From contig NZ_BSDJ01000028.1 in NCBI RefSeq assembly GCF_027925525.1, positions 41,331 to 105,330 on the forward strand: DNA of 64,000 bases. The letters are read 5' to 3'. The position numbers were made by a program, and so were the translations under genes. Below are positions 52,315 through 60,979 of this stretch, one piece after another. Under the pieces are notes generated by a model. The model saw only the letters and a program-made list of their open reading frames with translations, ran no database searches and was not told where the DNA came from. How positions within the stretch are numbered: position 1 is the stretch's first letter; each line of letters starts with the position of its first letter. Origin of the DNA: Paenibacillus tyrphae (lineage in GTDB: Bacteria > Bacillota > Bacilli > Paenibacillales > NBRC-103111).

Positions 52315-53196
52315 TTACTTTTCTTCATTCATCATGCTGCGAATATAGAAATAGCCGACGAGGGAGCAGAGAACAAACATAAATACGGCGCACGCGCTGG
52401 AAATGCCGGTTTCAAAATAGACCGAAAACTGCTGCTGCATCGCTACCCCGAGCACTTGCGGCGCATTCGGGCCAATCAGAAACGGAGCCGTGAAGCTTCC
52501 GACAATGCCCATCACGACAAACGTGGCAGCCACCAGCAGCGATTTGAACGATAAAGGAACGATAATTCGGGTGAAAACTTGAATTTTCCCCGCTCCCACG
52601 TCCTTCGCGCTTTCAATGACGGCGTTCGGAATACCCGATAGCGCGGAACTGAGCAGCATGGTGGCGAACGGAATATGAAACCATAAATTAGCGAGTAGCA
52701 ACCCTTTGAAATCGAAAAGCACTTTCATCATCGGCTCATTGGTGAACAGCAGCAGGATGCGGGCCAGCCAGCCGTGATTGCCGTACATATTCATTATTCC
52801 GTATGTGGCAATAACCGATGGAATGAACATCGGAATATAATAGAGACGCTCAATCCACTTCGCCAGAACGCCTGTACTAAACCGTAAAAACACGGCAAGC
52901 ACATAAGCAATAAGCAGCACCAGCACCGACGAAACCAGCGTCAAATAAAGCGTATATTTGATGTTCGCCAGCATGGCGGGATCGGTAAACAGAAAGCGGT
53001 AATGCTCCAACGTAAACCGGCCGTCGCGTCCGCTCAAGCTTTCCTGAACGGACGTGAAGATCGGCACCACAATCATCAAGAGCAGCAGCAAAAAGGAAGG
53101 CAGCACCATGACCAGTCCGAGCGCGGAACGTCCCGCTCCGCGTCCGAACAAGGCTGGTCTTAATGTTTTGCCGGTGACCAGCGACTGGGTGCTCAT
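52315..53196 (-). CDS. ABC transporter permease (polyamine/phosphonate/iron-type, PotB-like)
   Basis: A 293-residue membrane subunit with six hydrophobic segments (LVMVLPSFLLLLLMIVVPIF, YTLYLTLVSSVLVLLIAYVL, YIPMFIPSVIATYGIMNMYG) and an EAA-type loop (VIESAKDVGAGKIQVFTRII). Its start overlaps the stop of the binding-protein gene by four bases. With the other permease (55478-56302), the ATPase and the lipoprotein it makes a complete importer. Confidence 0.9.
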   Translation of the reverse strand: MSTQSLVTGKTLRPALFGRGAGRSALGLVMVLPSFLLLLLMIVVPIFTSVQESLSGRDGRFTLEHYRFLFTDPAMLANIKYTLYLTLVSSVLVLLIAYVLAVFLRFSTGVLAKWIERLYYIPMFIPSVIATYGIMNMYGNHGWLARILLLFTNEPMMKVLFDFKGLLLANLWFHIPFATMLLSSALSGIPNAVIESAKDVGAGKIQVFTRIIVPLSFKSLLVAATFVVMGIVGSFTAPFLIGPNAPQVLGVAMQQQFSVYFETGISSACAVFMFVLCSLVGYFYIRSMMNEEK

Positions 53197-54389
53197 TGAC
53201 CGGCGACTTCCTTCTGCCAGCGTTTCATTGCGTCGGCTTCCAGTTCCCCGAGATTAAAGGAGCGGTAGTTGACGGACACGCCTTCGAACTTTTTCTTCAG
53301 ATCGGCAGGCATATGCGACCATTCGATACCGGGGAAACCGTAAATTTTATTGACAACCTCGGCCTGCGCTTCCGGACTCAGCACAAAATTGATGAAGTCG
53401 TAAGCCGCTTCTTTATGCCGGGACATGTTCGGTACGGCCAGTCTTCCCGGTCCGCCGGTAAATGCCGGCTCAATCTGCGCGAGCTTCGTCGTTTCGGGCA
53501 GCAGCTTTTTGTTGATTTGCTCCAGCGCCATGTCGGACCAAGCCGGAATCATGTCCACCTCTCCGTTGGCGAGCAAGTCGAGCGTCCCTTGGTTTTTCTT
53601 CGGATATACGCCCTGCTGGTACATGTCTTTGGATAACGATTTGAGCAATTCGAAGCCCGGACCCCATTCCTGTTCAATGCCCTTATCTTCATTATGGATC
53701 GCCTCTTCCGGCAGAGACTTGTACAAGGCGGTAATCACGAACGAAGCGCCGGAACCGCCGGTAGCCGGATCGTTGTAAGCGAATCGGCCCGGATGGTTGT
53801 GAATCCAGTCGTACAGCTCATCGAGCGTTTTCGGCGGTGTCGGCACTTTCGCGCTGTTGTAAGCAAGAAGGACCGAGGAAGACCGGTAAGGCACCACTTT
53901 GTAGCCCGCATCCTTCATATTCGCCGGATTCATCAAGTTGAGATTCGGGATTTTTTTCTCGTCCAGTTGCTCGAAGACGTTATCCTTTTTGTCGGCGGCC
54001 AAATCAGACCCTCCGTTGGCTTCGTACAGATCCACGTCGATCGTGTTGTTCCCCGCTTTCTTGGCGGCAACAATCCGGTTCATGGTCGCCTGTTCGCCTT
54101 GTCCGGACGGAATGTAGACGAGCTTGACCTTCACTTTGTCCTGTTTTTTCTCATACAACTCTTTCAGATGCTTCCATAATTCCTGCACGTTTTGCGATCC
54201 GCTGAAATAAAACGAAATTTCCGTCGTACCGCCGCTTGGCGCAGCAGCCGTTTCATTCTTGGCAGGAGCCGCGGAGTTAGCCCCGCCTCCCGCTCCCGCC
54301 GAACAACCCGCCAGAAGCGTAAACGCCGAGAGAGAAGCAAGAACGAAACTTTTACCCTTGTGCTTGAAACCGCCGAAATTAATACTCAT
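53193..54389 (-). CDS. ABC transporter substrate-binding lipoprotein
   Basis: A 398-residue solute-binding protein with lipobox LLAGC after a hydrophobic signal sequence (FVLASLSAFTLLAGC). The mature protein has SBP family 1 features (TEISFYFSGSQNVQELWKHL, WGPGFELLKSLSKDMYQQGV, WSDMALEQINKKLLPETTKL). It captures the substrate outside the cell. ATG 54389 follows GAGGAGG; an earlier in-frame ATG at 54398 overlaps that site. The ligand is unknown. Confidence 0.9.
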   Translation of the reverse strand: MSINFGGFKHKGKSFVLASLSAFTLLAGCSAGAGGGANSAAPAKNETAAAPSGGTTEISFYFSGSQNVQELWKHLKELYEKKQDKVKVKLVYIPSGQGEQATMNRIVAAKKAGNNTIDVDLYEANGGSDLAADKKDNVFEQLDEKKIPNLNLMNPANMKDAGYKVVPYRSSSVLLAYNSAKVPTPPKTLDELYDWIHNHPGRFAYNDPATGGSGASFVITALYKSLPEEAIHNEDKGIEQEWGPGFELLKSLSKDMYQQGVYPKKNQGTLDLLANGEVDMIPAWSDMALEQINKKLLPETTKLAQIEPAFTGGPGRLAVPNMSRHKEAAYDFINFVLSPEAQAEVVNKIYGFPGIEWSHMPADLKKKFEGVSVNYRSFNLGELEADAMKRWQKEVAGQ

Positions 54390-54421
54390 GGTTGACATCC
54401 TCCTCGAAGTTGGGCCGGCAG

Positions 54422-55462
54422 CTATGCCGAAATTTTAGGATAAGCAGCGTGCTTGGAAAACGTAAGCGAGACCGATTGTCCGCCGGACAGTTCAACGGCT
54501 TCTTCCCGGGGCAGGAACATGCGCAGGACGCCTGCTTCGGTTAGCAGCGTAATTTCAGCGTAATGCCCGAGCACCATCACTTGCTTAACGGTGGCCGCCA
54601 GACCGGGGAACGACGCTTCCTTCCATCGGACATCCTCCGGCCGAATCGCGACCACGACATCTCCGTGCAGATGCCTGGAATCGGGAAGCTCCAGGTTTTG
54701 CAGCGTGATGCTTCCGTTATGCGCCACCCCCTCCAGCATGTTCATGCGTCCGATAAAATTCGCGACAAATAGCGTCTGCGGAGCGTCATAGATGGCTTGC
54801 GGCGAATCGGACTGTTCAATATGACCGCGGTTCATGACGATGATCCGGTCCGACAGCGACAGCGCTTCTTCCTGATCGTGCGTAACGAACATCATCGTCA
54901 GCTTCGTCGACGATTGGATTTCCCGCAGCTCCTCCCGGAGCTCTGCCCGCAGCTTCGCGTCCAGCGCCGAGAAAGGCTCGTCCAGCAGCAGAACCTCAGG
55001 TTCCAGCAGCAGAGCTCTCGCCACGGCCACGCGCTGCTGCTGTCCGCCCGACAGCTCGGTCGGCCGTTTCTTCTCCGCGCCGGGCAGCCGGACGAGCTTG
55101 AGTGCCCGGTCCACCGCTTCTTGAATTTGATCCTTCTTCATTTTGCGGATTTTCAGGCCAAAGGCCAGATTCTCGAACACATTCATATGCGGCCATAAAT
55201 TGTAGCTTTGAAACACCATCGCGGTCGGACGCTTCTCCGGGGGAAGATGCAGCACGCTCTTGCCCGCAATCAGAATATCGCCGGAGTCCGGTTCCAGAAA
55301 TCCGCCGACCGAGCGGAGCACCGTCGTTTTGCCGCAGCCCGACGGGCCCAGCAAAGTAACAAGTTCTCCATGATGGATATCGAACGATATCCCGGTCACG
55401 CCTTCACCTGTTTTGTAACGTTTGGATAAATTTCGAATCGATAATTGAACTGGAGCAGTCAT
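54422..55462 (-). CDS. ABC transporter ATP-binding protein (PotA/UgpC-like)
   Basis: A 346-residue importer ATPase: Walker A GPSGCGKTT, signature LSGGQQQRV, Walker B EVLLLDEPFSALD and H-loop FVTHDQEEALSL, followed by a C-terminal TOBE-type regulatory domain (VVVAIRPEDVRWKEASFP). It energises the two permeases of the operon. GGAGG precedes the ATG, and it begins 15 bases after the first permease gene. Confidence 0.94.
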   Translation of the reverse strand: MTAPVQLSIRNLSKRYKTGEGVTGISFDIHHGELVTLLGPSGCGKTTVLRSVGGFLEPDSGDILIAGKSVLHLPPEKRPTAMVFQSYNLWPHMNVFENLAFGLKIRKMKKDQIQEAVDRALKLVRLPGAEKKRPTELSGGQQQRVAVARALLLEPEVLLLDEPFSALDAKLRAELREELREIQSSTKLTMMFVTHDQEEALSLSDRIIVMNRGHIEQSDSPQAIYDAPQTLFVANFIGRMNMLEGVAHNGSITLQNLELPDSRHLHGDVVVAIRPEDVRWKEASFPGLAATVKQVMVLGHYAEITLLTEAGVLRMFLPREEAVELSGGQSVSLTFSKHAAYPKISA

Positions 55463-55477
55463 CGTCCTGCCTCCTTG

Positions 55478-56302
55478 CTATTTCATGGTGAAGCCGCTGG
55501 ACATCACATCCGCGCTGACGAAGCGCCGTGATACCATCAGCAAAATAATGGTAGGCAGCGTCAAAATAATGGAAAATACGGCGCCGGCCGTTGCCGGATA
55601 GTCTTGTACCGCTCCGTACATGATCAGCGGCATCGTTTTGAAGTCGGGCATCCCTACCATAAACGTTCCTTGCGCTTCGTCCAAAGAGGACAGGAACGTA
55701 AAGATCGAAGCTACAATAATGCCCGGCAGCGCCATCGGAAGCGTAATATTCCAGAACACGCGAAACGGGCCCGCCCCCGCGTCTCTTGCGGCTTCTTCCT
55801 GTGCCTGATGCACGCTCTTGAACGAAGCGGCCGGAATCCATGTCATATACATCAAGGTGTTAATCACATGAATGAGAACAACGCCCACAAAGGTATTCAT
55901 CAAGCCGACCTTGAAAAACAGCACCGCGATGGCGACATATAAGCCCATTTTCGGAAACGCATTGGTCAGCAGGAACGAGAATAGAAACCAACGGCTGAAC
56001 GGAAATTGAATGCGCGCGAAAGCATAGGCCGCGGGAACGCAGATGACAATCGACAGCGCCGTGACGACGGAAGCAATGAGAAAAGACAAGCCGATCGACT
56101 TTAAAATTTCAGGCTGGGACAATACGAATTTCCACCAGGTTAGAGACCAGCTTTGCGGCAGCGCCGCCGGATACTGCCACTTTCCCGAAAAGGCAAGCAG
56201 CGCCAAATTGATTAGCGGTCCCAGAAAAAAGAAGATGAACAAGGCGAAAATGACAAATTCAACGATCTTTCTTTTTCCCAAGCTTTTGAAGTACCAACTC
56301 AT
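55478..56302 (-). CDS. ABC transporter permease (PotC/PhnV-like), first gene of operon
   Basis: A 274-residue membrane subunit with six segments (LIASVVTALSIVICVPAAYA, WFLFSFLLTNAFPKMGLYVA) and the coupling loop EEAARDAGAGPFRVFWNITL. AGGAGGTG lies before the ATG. Directly upstream are two palindromes for the LacI-type regulator that ends the operon. Family resemblance is to polyamine, 2-aminoethylphosphonate and iron importers. Confidence 0.9.
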   Translation of the reverse strand: MSWYFKSLGKRKIVEFVIFALFIFFFLGPLINLALLAFSGKWQYPAALPQSWSLTWWKFVLSQPEILKSIGLSFLIASVVTALSIVICVPAAYAFARIQFPFSRWFLFSFLLTNAFPKMGLYVAIAVLFFKVGLMNTFVGVVLIHVINTLMYMTWIPAASFKSVHQAQEEAARDAGAGPFRVFWNITLPMALPGIIVASIFTFLSSLDEAQGTFMVGMPDFKTMPLIMYGAVQDYPATAGAVFSIILTLPTIILLMVSRRFVSADVMSSGFTMK

Positions 56303-56321
56303 GGAATTTTCACCTCCTCAC

Positions 56322-56345
56322 AAAATTGGTATCGATACCAATTTT
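56322..56345. promoter_or_regulatory. LacI-type operator 1
   Basis: AAAATTGGTATCGATACCAATTTT minus flanks is a perfect 24-base palindrome (AAAATTGGTATC and its complement), 20 bases before the first permease start. A second copy of the core lies 56 bases away, centre to centre. Confidence 0.85.
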
Positions 56346-56382
56346 CGAAAAATAAAAAGCACCTACCTCTACAGCTTGCACA

Positions 56383-56396
56383 TGGTATCGATACCA
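56383..56396. promoter_or_regulatory. LacI-type operator 2
   Basis: TGGTATCGATACCA repeats the core of operator 1; on its right the match extends into AATTTT. Two such sites flanking a promoter allow cooperative binding. The rest of the 56303-56711 gap contains the promoter region of the next gene and nothing else recognised. Confidence 0.8.
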
Positions 56397-56711
56397 ATTT
56401 TAACCGTAACAACATATGCCTAACTTTTCAGCCTCCCTGCTTCGCAATTTCTATTTTAAGAATAGAAGACGATTGTAAAATTCGATCGATAAAATTGTTA
56501 ACGGGAGTTCATGATCTTTTAAATGATTTGTAAAAGGGGCTTAGGAGGTGTGATGAAATCGCAATGTCTGTATAGGCAAATTGAAAAGAAAAGTGAAAAT
56601 TCTTCTATCTCCGACGGATACGTCCCGAATATAAATGTGAAAAAAATGATCTCTCTCACGAAAATCGTGTATAATGTAGGAAATAATACCCATACAAGAG
56701 GTGGATTAATT

Positions 56712-57251
56712 TTGGGAATTGCTATTACTGTAGTCATATTAGTGTTTCTGTGGTTAGGAATGATGAAACTTAGAAAATTCAGAGGCAACTATCGAAACAA
56801 GATGGAAGAACTGAATGCAGTTGAATCCATATATGTTTCTCACATCGAAGGATTACCTATTCCACAGGGAACAGCGACATGGCTTTATGCTTGCCCAGAC
56901 AAAGTAGTGATTGAATCTAAAAATGGAAACTTCGAAGTTCCAAACGATCGAATCATAAATTTCGCAGCACTTTCCGAAGAGGATGTTAAGCAGATTGAAA
57001 AAAGCGTGATCGGCCGTGCTGTGGTGGGCGGGATTCTTCTTGGTGGTTTGGGGGCTATCGTCGGTGGCTTAAGTGGTGTAGGGACAAAAGGAAAAAAAGT
57101 AATTCGTCATTTTTTCGTCATTAATTACACGAATAAAGATGGCGATACAGCTATTGTTACTTTTGAAAACAATGTGAACGACTTGAAGTTATTTGCGGAC
57201 AAATTTTCAGAAATAATAGGTATTGATCCCAACAAAAGAATCACTCTCTGA
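56712..57251 (+). CDS. Unrecognised low-GC gene for a one-span membrane protein
   Basis: A 179-residue product with an N-terminal transmembrane helix (GIAITVVILVFLWLGMMKLR) and a soluble domain with a PH-like feel (GLPIPQGTATWLYACPDKVV, FEVPNDRIINFAALSEEDVK) interrupted by a Gly-rich hydrophobic hairpin (GGILLGGLGAIVGGLSGVGT). The start is TTG at 56712: AGAGGTGG is at good spacing and TATAAT lies at 56669. An ATG at 56553 with AGGAGG is an alternative. Base composition is clearly AT-richer than the genes to the left, suggesting later acquisition. Function unknown. Confidence 0.65.
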   Translation: MGIAITVVILVFLWLGMMKLRKFRGNYRNKMEELNAVESIYVSHIEGLPIPQGTATWLYACPDKVVIESKNGNFEVPNDRIINFAALSEEDVKQIEKSVIGRAVVGGILLGGLGAIVGGLSGVGTKGKKVIRHFFVINYTNKDGDTAIVTFENNVNDLKLFADKFSEIIGIDPNKRITL

Positions 57252-57296
57252 TAGATTATGCGAACGTTCATGCAAACGCTAGATTAACATGATAAA

Positions 57297-57333
57297 GCGG
57301 CAGCCAAGGGCTTTGAAAAGCCTAGGCTGCCGC
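57297..57333 (-). terminator. Terminator of the streptogramin lyase gene
   Basis: GCGGCAGCC and GGCTGCCGC pair, with an inner GGCTTT/AAGCC stem; the reverse strand continues TTTATC. It may also serve the convergent gene. Confidence 0.8.
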
Positions 57334-57350
57334 GATTGGCTGTAAATGTT

Positions 57351-58238
57351 TTAGTTAGGTGTCAGACGTCCAATCTGGTTACACTCTTCAGCAAACCAAA
57401 TGTCGCCGCTGGGACCCATTGCGATACCATGGGGCTCAGCATTCTTTGCCGGTATCGCGTATTCCGTAATAACCCCCTCAACTGTAATTCGGCCGATTTG
57501 GTTACCGCCCCATTCCGTAAACCATAGATCCCCGTTTTTCCCGCAAATGATCGCATGAGGACGAGCGTTCGGCGTCGGTATAACAAATTCACTCACCTCA
57601 CCCAAGGACGTCATTCTACCGATTTTATTCCCCATGATTTGCACAAACCATAATGCTCCGTCAGGTCCGGCCGTAATGCCCACAAGCCCGGAATTAGGCG
57701 TTGGAATCGAATATTCCTTCACCTCGCCTCCGGCGGTGATTCTCCCGATGGTATTGTTCTGATTCTGTGTAAACCATAATGCCCCGTCCGGACCCGGAGT
57801 AATAAAAGAGGGAAATGCTTTGGGATGAGGCAATTCGAATTCCGTGATTTCCCCTGATTTTGTTATCCTGCCGATTCTGCCGGTATTCATTTCGGTAAAC
57901 CACATGGCGCCGTCGGGACCTTCCGTTATGCCAAAAGGTGCGGAGTCCGCGACAGGAAGGTCATATTCGGTAAAATGACCGTCCATCGACATTCTCCCGA
58001 TCTTGTTTGCCCGATATTCTGTAAACCATAAGTCGCCGGTCCGGTCCGAAACGATGGACATCACTCCTGCATTCGCTGTCGGAACAGGAAATGAACGTAT
58101 TTCACCTTCGGCATGGATTCGTCCGATTCGATTCCCCTCCTGTTCCGTAAACCACATCGCCCCGTCTGTTCCAGCGGTTATTCCGTAGGGCCCCGAATCA
58201 TATCCGTTGACCGCATACTCGTGTATCATGATCCTCAT
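57351..58238 (-). CDS. vgb: Virginiamycin B lyase (streptogramin B resistance)
   Basis: A 295-residue seven-bladed beta-propeller that linearises type B streptogramins by an elimination reaction. Each blade repeats a pattern like GPDGAMWFTE-x-NRIGRI. The catalytic and metal residues of Vgb are recognisable in NARPHAIICG (His) and NAEPHGIAMG (Glu, His). ATG 58238 follows GGGAGG at eight bases. A leader of over 200 bases upstream contains a short peptide gene and two terminators, suggesting antibiotic-induced attenuation. Whether it gives resistance in this host is not shown; many soil bacteria carry such genes. Confidence 0.92.
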   Translation of the reverse strand: MRIMIHEYAVNGYDSGPYGITAGTDGAMWFTEQEGNRIGRIHAEGEIRSFPVPTANAGVMSIVSDRTGDLWFTEYRANKIGRMSMDGHFTEYDLPVADSAPFGITEGPDGAMWFTEMNTGRIGRITKSGEITEFELPHPKAFPSFITPGPDGALWFTQNQNNTIGRITAGGEVKEYSIPTPNSGLVGITAGPDGALWFVQIMGNKIGRMTSLGEVSEFVIPTPNARPHAIICGKNGDLWFTEWGGNQIGRITVEGVITEYAIPAKNAEPHGIAMGPSGDIWFAEECNQIGRLTPN

Positions 58239-58363
58239 ACAATGAACCTCCCATCAAGCATCAAGGATGCTGTTTCATTTTTCTCAGCGTGTCCATATCT
58301 CCACTTACGATGGCGCCAATATACCGGCTATCACTTTGGTGCCAAAAATAAGAAGGAAAACGC

Positions 58364-58397
58364 AAAAAACCTCCTATACCGATGTTCGGATAGGAGG
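58364..58397 (-). terminator. Leader terminator T2 upstream of vgb
   Basis: On the reverse strand CCTCCTATCCGA and TCGG-T-ATAGGAGG form a stem followed by TTTTTT, 125 bases before the vgb start codon. Its 5' arm CTCCTATCC (58396-58388) is exactly complementary to GGATAGGAG (58488-58480) at the leader peptide ribosome binding site, allowing an alternative antiterminator fold. Confidence 0.8.
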
Positions 58398-58410
58398 CAG
58401 GCATACGGTC

Positions 58411-58453
58411 AAAAAAAGACGAACTCATCCTTTACACGAAGAGTCGTTCTTCT
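58411..58453 (-). terminator. Leader terminator T1 overlapping the leader peptide gene
   Basis: AAGAACGACTC and GAGTTCGTCTT pair with one bulge; seven T residues follow. The 5' arm lies in codons 8-12 of the leader peptide, so a ribosome paused there would stop the hairpin forming. Confidence 0.65.
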
Positions 58454-58475
58454 TTATATATGCAAAAAAGCCCAT
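58425..58475 (-). CDS. Leader peptide of vgb (16 residues)
   Basis: ATG at 58475 is preceded by GGATAGGAG four bases away and encodes MGFFAYIKKNDSSCKG before TGA. The gene lies in the vgb leader and overlaps terminator T1. An upstream CCTATC (58529-58524) can pair with the binding site, giving a third alternative fold. This is the layout of drug-responsive leaders of ribosome-targeting antibiotic resistance genes. Short size limits certainty. Confidence 0.6.
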   Translation of the reverse strand: MGFFAYIKKNDSSCKG

Positions 58476-58650
58476 GCTACTCCTATCCTGAAAGCATCGT
58501 ATGCAACGATATTTTCTTAGAAAGATAGGATTAGTAGATCATTGGCTTTTAGGTCACCCTTTCGTTATGGCTTACAGTAACTTTACCACAAATAAAAAGT
58601 CGTGAAAACTGACCATTACGAAATATAAATTCTTTATTCGTTAAAGTGGC

Positions 58651-58911
58651 TTATGCCGTGAAAGTACGGCTACCTGTAATAAACCCTTTCGATACAAGCA
58701 CCGTCCTTGAATTCTCATCAGAAGGCTCGTAACCGTTTTTCAACAAATCGTTTATATGCAAAGTGCAACCTGCTGCAACGAATTGAATAATAGCCCATTT
58801 CCAGTCTCCTCTAAAAAGTACCGGAAAGAACCCAAAAAATAAAGTAGTCCAAGAAAATCCGACTTTACGTTCTTTCACAATACCAACCTGATTGCGTAAA
58901 TTAATCTTCAT
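58651..58911 (-). CDS. Small HrgC-like membrane protein with internal deletion
   Basis: An 86-residue product. The N-terminal half, KVGFSWTTLFFGFFPVLFRG followed by DWKWAIIQFVAAG, and the end, INDLLKNGYEPSDE, match small HrgC-like membrane proteins. The hydrophobic stretch of about 15-20 residues normally between these blocks is missing, which removes one membrane segment. It may therefore be non-functional. ATG 58911 follows AAAAGGTG. It lies upstream of the vgb leader on the same strand. Confidence 0.6.
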   Translation of the reverse strand: MKINLRNQVGIVKERKVGFSWTTLFFGFFPVLFRGDWKWAIIQFVAAGCTLHINDLLKNGYEPSDENSRTVLVSKGFITGSRTFTA

Positions 58912-59052
58912 GCCGCAACACACCTTTTCATAATGTCTCATTCCTGCATCATCATAAAATCATTTGGAAAATCAAAAAATCCCCGATCCATTAACGGCTC
59001 GAAGATTTTTTCAGTTATGGGGCCAGGTCCTGATGCGCCCTGTCGGTCAACG

Positions 59053-59952
59053 TTATTTACTTTTAGACGCTGCACTCCCCATAATCAAGGAAATCAATAT
59101 GATCATTAAAGCAAACCACGTCTTTGCATCGATCTGATCTCCTAATAAAATTGTACCGAGAATAACTCCAATCACTGGAACAAAATAATTAGTTAGCGAT
59201 GCAAAAGCAGATCCGGATTGCTTAATGAGCTGATTAAACATCATGTAGACGATTCCTGCATGGAAAACTCCGAGAATAAGTAGAGAAAGCATCTCAATGA
59301 AAGTCAGACTCATGCTTAGCGGATTTTCCAACAGAAAGCTTGCTGGAATCAGAACAATAGATGCAATAATTAGAACATTTCTCATCGCCAGTACGGAGGA
59401 CATTGGCGGTAGCTTTTCAATGAGGACCAAAGATATCGCAAAGCTTATCGAAGCAATGATCAGAGCAGGCATTCCCCATAAACTCTGATTCGTAAAGTCG
59501 ACGGTTAGGGATGGCAAGATCATTAGGAGAATACCAATGAAGCCAACGCCAATACTTAAGAAATGCAACAAACGCAATCGGCTAATTCTAAAGATAAACA
59601 AAATAAGCAGCGTAAAAATGGGAACCGTCCCCATAATAATGGAAGCAATGCTGCTGGACACCCGTTGCTGCCCCCACCCGATTAAGAAAAAGGGAATAAT
59701 CGCTTCAAATAAAGCAATGGCAGCATAAAGAACTCTCACCTTCTTATTTTGATAAGTGGAAGAAGGGGGACTTTGCTCTTTCTTGGTAAATAAGAAGAAA
59801 TGAATCAAGGCTAATGTAATAGCTCCAACAAGCGCCTTTACTGCTGCAAGTGTAACTGGAGGCACTTTAGAGATAATAAGATCAACAAAGAAAAATTGCG
59901 AACCCCATATTAAGCTGATTCCTGTTAAAAATATGATACTTTTTATTTTCAC
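59053..59952 (-). CDS. DMT-superfamily (EamA) exporter
   Basis: A 299-residue, 10-helix protein with two EamA repeats (ISLIWGSQFFFVDLIISKVP and SAFASLTNYFVPVIGVILGT). These carriers export amino acids, metabolites or drugs. The start is GTG at 59952 with AGGGGAT upstream; the open frame extends 20 residues further without resemblance. Low GC compared with the left part of the window. No regulator adjacent. Confidence 0.88.
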   Translation of the reverse strand: MKIKSIIFLTGISLIWGSQFFFVDLIISKVPPVTLAAVKALVGAITLALIHFFLFTKKEQSPPSSTYQNKKVRVLYAAIALFEAIIPFFLIGWGQQRVSSSIASIIMGTVPIFTLLILFIFRISRLRLLHFLSIGVGFIGILLMILPSLTVDFTNQSLWGMPALIIASISFAISLVLIEKLPPMSSVLAMRNVLIIASIVLIPASFLLENPLSMSLTFIEMLSLLILGVFHAGIVYMMFNQLIKQSGSAFASLTNYFVPVIGVILGTILLGDQIDAKTWFALMIILISLIMGSAASKSK

Positions 59953-60157
59953 ATCATATATCCCCTCTGCAACGTCTTGAGCTGAAATGGTTTCCTTATT
60001 CGTACCTCGCACGCCTGTAAATGATCATATTGGGATTTGGAATGGACCTGTACTGCCTTAAGTCTCGGACTTGATGAACGGCGCACCTCGACCGTGACCG
60101 CCTCGCTCACCGCTTTTAATTCCCTGGTCTTGATGCTTTCCCAACTCGTCATTGATC

Positions 60158-60979
60158 TTAAACTGACGTGGTGCTCGTCGGCGCTGTGCCCAAAAAGGTA
60201 ATGATAGCCTCGTTGAATGCCGCAGCCGAATCCGCATTGGAAATATGTGCGGCGCCCTGAATCTCGACATAGCGCGCATTCGGAACGCGATCCGCCATGC
60301 GCCGGGAAACAGCTGGCGGTGACATGCGGTCCTGCTCGCCTGCGATGAACAGGACGGGTATGGAAAGGGAATCCAGGCGCGCGGTCTCATCGAAGCCGAC
60401 AATCCCCTCCGCGACATGAGCGAGCGATTGTCCGTCGGCCGTCGCCGCCAGGCCGTGCCACACCTGATAGGTCTTCATCCCTTCCTCGCTGGCCCGGAAG
60501 GCTTCGTTGACATTCATGGGCCAGATGCCTTCAAACCGCTTGACCGGACCATCTTCCCCGCGGAACGTTCTAGCCCATCCTTCAGCCATGATCCGGAACT
60601 CCTCCGTTGCCGTCGTATCGAAGCTGTTGGCGACGATGAGTTTCCCGACGCGCCGAGGCTGTGTGAGCGCAATCTCGAGCGCCACCATCCCGCCGAGCGA
60701 CAGGCCGATAATGTCGGCGGCTTCGATGGAAAGCTGATCGAGGAGCGCGAGCACATCCGCGGCGATATCAGATACGCCGAACGGTTGGTCGAGCCTTGCC
60801 GAGGCACCATGCCCGGCATGATCCGGCACAATCACCCGAAATCCCGCCTCGACCAGCGGCGCTATCTGAGGCGCCCAGGCACGACCGGAATTGCTGATGC
60901 CATGCAGCAGGATGACCGGACGTCCAGATCCAAATTCGATGAAATAATTTCGGCGGTCGCCGTTGATATAGTAAGCCAT
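60158..60979 (-). CDS. Alpha/beta hydrolase (3-oxoadipate enol-lactonase-like)
   Basis: A 273-residue cytoplasmic hydrolase: oxyanion region VILLHGISNSGRAWAPQIAP, nucleophile elbow GLSLGG, acid in LFIAGEQDRMSPP and catalytic His in IQGAAHISNADSA. Closest by eye to enol-lactonase or haloperoxidase-like hydrolases; substrate unknown. ATG 60979 follows GAGGAGG. GC content is higher than its immediate neighbours. Confidence 0.88.
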   Translation of the reverse strand: MAYYINGDRRNYFIEFGSGRPVILLHGISNSGRAWAPQIAPLVEAGFRVIVPDHAGHGASARLDQPFGVSDIAADVLALLDQLSIEAADIIGLSLGGMVALEIALTQPRRVGKLIVANSFDTTATEEFRIMAEGWARTFRGEDGPVKRFEGIWPMNVNEAFRASEEGMKTYQVWHGLAATADGQSLAHVAEGIVGFDETARLDSLSIPVLFIAGEQDRMSPPAVSRRMADRVPNARYVEIQGAAHISNADSAAAFNEAIITFLGTAPTSTTSV

